64,000 bases of DNA from Chitinophagales bacterium (GTDB lineage: Bacteria > Bacteroidota > Bacteroidia > Chitinophagales > Chitinophagaceae): positions 37,874 through 101,873 of the forward strand of contig JAAFIK010000011.1 in assembly GCA_013298665.1 (NCBI GenBank). Reading direction: 5' to 3'. This document shows, in pieces, positions 63,631-64,000 of this stretch. The number at the start of each line of letters is the position of its first letter. The stretch's first letter is position 1. The position numbers were made by a program, and so were the translations under genes. The notes under the pieces are model-generated. The model saw nothing but the letters and a program-made list of their open reading frames with translations, did no database searches and was not told the DNA's origin.

Positions 63631-64000
63631 GGGGCTGACTGGTTTTGACAGCATAGTTCTTTGTAAGTGTAAGCATGTCGTGCGTTGCGTAGTCAGCACG
63701 TAAATCTGAATACGAAAATTTCAAATGGCAATACACAGTATGCCATGGCTGCCTAATCAGTGATTAGATAGTCATTAGGGCCGATGAACGGGTTCGCCTG
63801 TTACCTTGTTTATCCGCCGACTCAAAACAAAAACGGGATGCTGCAACAGCAGGCTGTGCCTGTTGCTTAAGACCATCCAGCTAAGGAAAGAATTGGTGTG
63901 TCCTGTTCCGGTTTTTTCCCGACAAGCAATGCAGGAATAAACATGTAGAAAGCTTATGGCGAGTATGTTTGGACGCGGGTTCGACTCCCGCCAGCTCCAC
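63631..64000 (+). ncRNA. ssrA: tmRNA (truncated by the window end)
   Basis: 5' end GGGGCTGACTGGTTTTGACA pairs with 3' CAGCTCC, and the tRNA-like T-arm reads GCGGGTTCGACTCCCGC. The tag frame is 63727-63756: GGC AAT ACA CAG TAT GCC ATG GCT GCC TAA, giving GNTQYAMAA, a degradation tag ending AMAA. The window ends after the discriminator A and the first C of CCA, so only about two bases are missing. Works with SmpB to rescue stalled ribosomes. Confidence 0.96.

Overview
The window is chromosomal DNA from a member of the Bacteroidota, most likely a Chitinophagaceae-type bacterium. The signs are a type IX secretion sorting domain at the left edge, a SusC/SusD pair, an extracytoplasmic MG2/plug-domain protein, a thiamine TonB receptor under a TPP riboswitch, TAnnTTTG-type promoters, and a tmRNA whose tag reads GNTQYAMAA. 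The genus cannot be settled from sequence alone.

Layout. 1-4.4 kb: end of a T9SS cargo protein, an SDR protein, ispH, and a GH13 lipoprotein. 4.8-10.8 kb: HtrA protease, a LuxC-like acyl-CoA reductase divergent from a dicluster ferredoxin, a small lipoprotein, and ddl-PASTA-rhodanese. 11.1-13.4 kb: TPP riboswitch and thiamine-type TonB receptor. 13.5-20.8 kb: a seven-gene nucleotide-sugar cluster on the minus strand (DegT aminotransferase, ugd, UDP-xylose synthase, UDP-HexNAc dehydrogenase, UDP-HexNAc 4-epimerase, rfbC, rfbD) with no glycosyltransferase. 20.8-25.3 kb: DUF1573 remnant, SbtA-like permease, DUF2279 protein, phosphohexomutase. 25.3-38 kb: an MG2/plug protein, then a susC-susD-DUF4397-FAS1 operon ending in a strong terminator, a secreted protein of unknown function, a sorbosone-dehydrogenase-like lipoprotein and a DMT transporter.

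38.8-51.3 kb is the S10-spc ribosomal protein operon, rpsJ through rplO, then secY and map. It stops there: infA, rpmJ, rpsM, rpsK, rpsD, rpoA and rplQ do not follow. 51.5-53.9 kb holds two tandem paralogous secreted proteins with a plug-like C-terminus, the first frameshifted. 54-57.7 kb: a 98-residue protein, mtaB, a DUF4258 protein and a GH3-family protein.

57.7-60.5 kb is a small accessory island in decay: an XRE-regulator remnant, a frameshifted GNAT-like gene followed by a small basic ORF (a possible toxin-antitoxin-like pair), and a membrane-linked STAND NTPase broken by a stop codon and a frameshift. This is the best candidate for an undescribed system. The window ends with dxr, rseP and a tmRNA gene cut two bases before its CCA end.

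Three intergenic tandem arrays stand out: two unrelated ones with 21-bp periods (4406-4685 and 22219-22365), and an 11-bp one that ends in an inverted copy (38138-38223).
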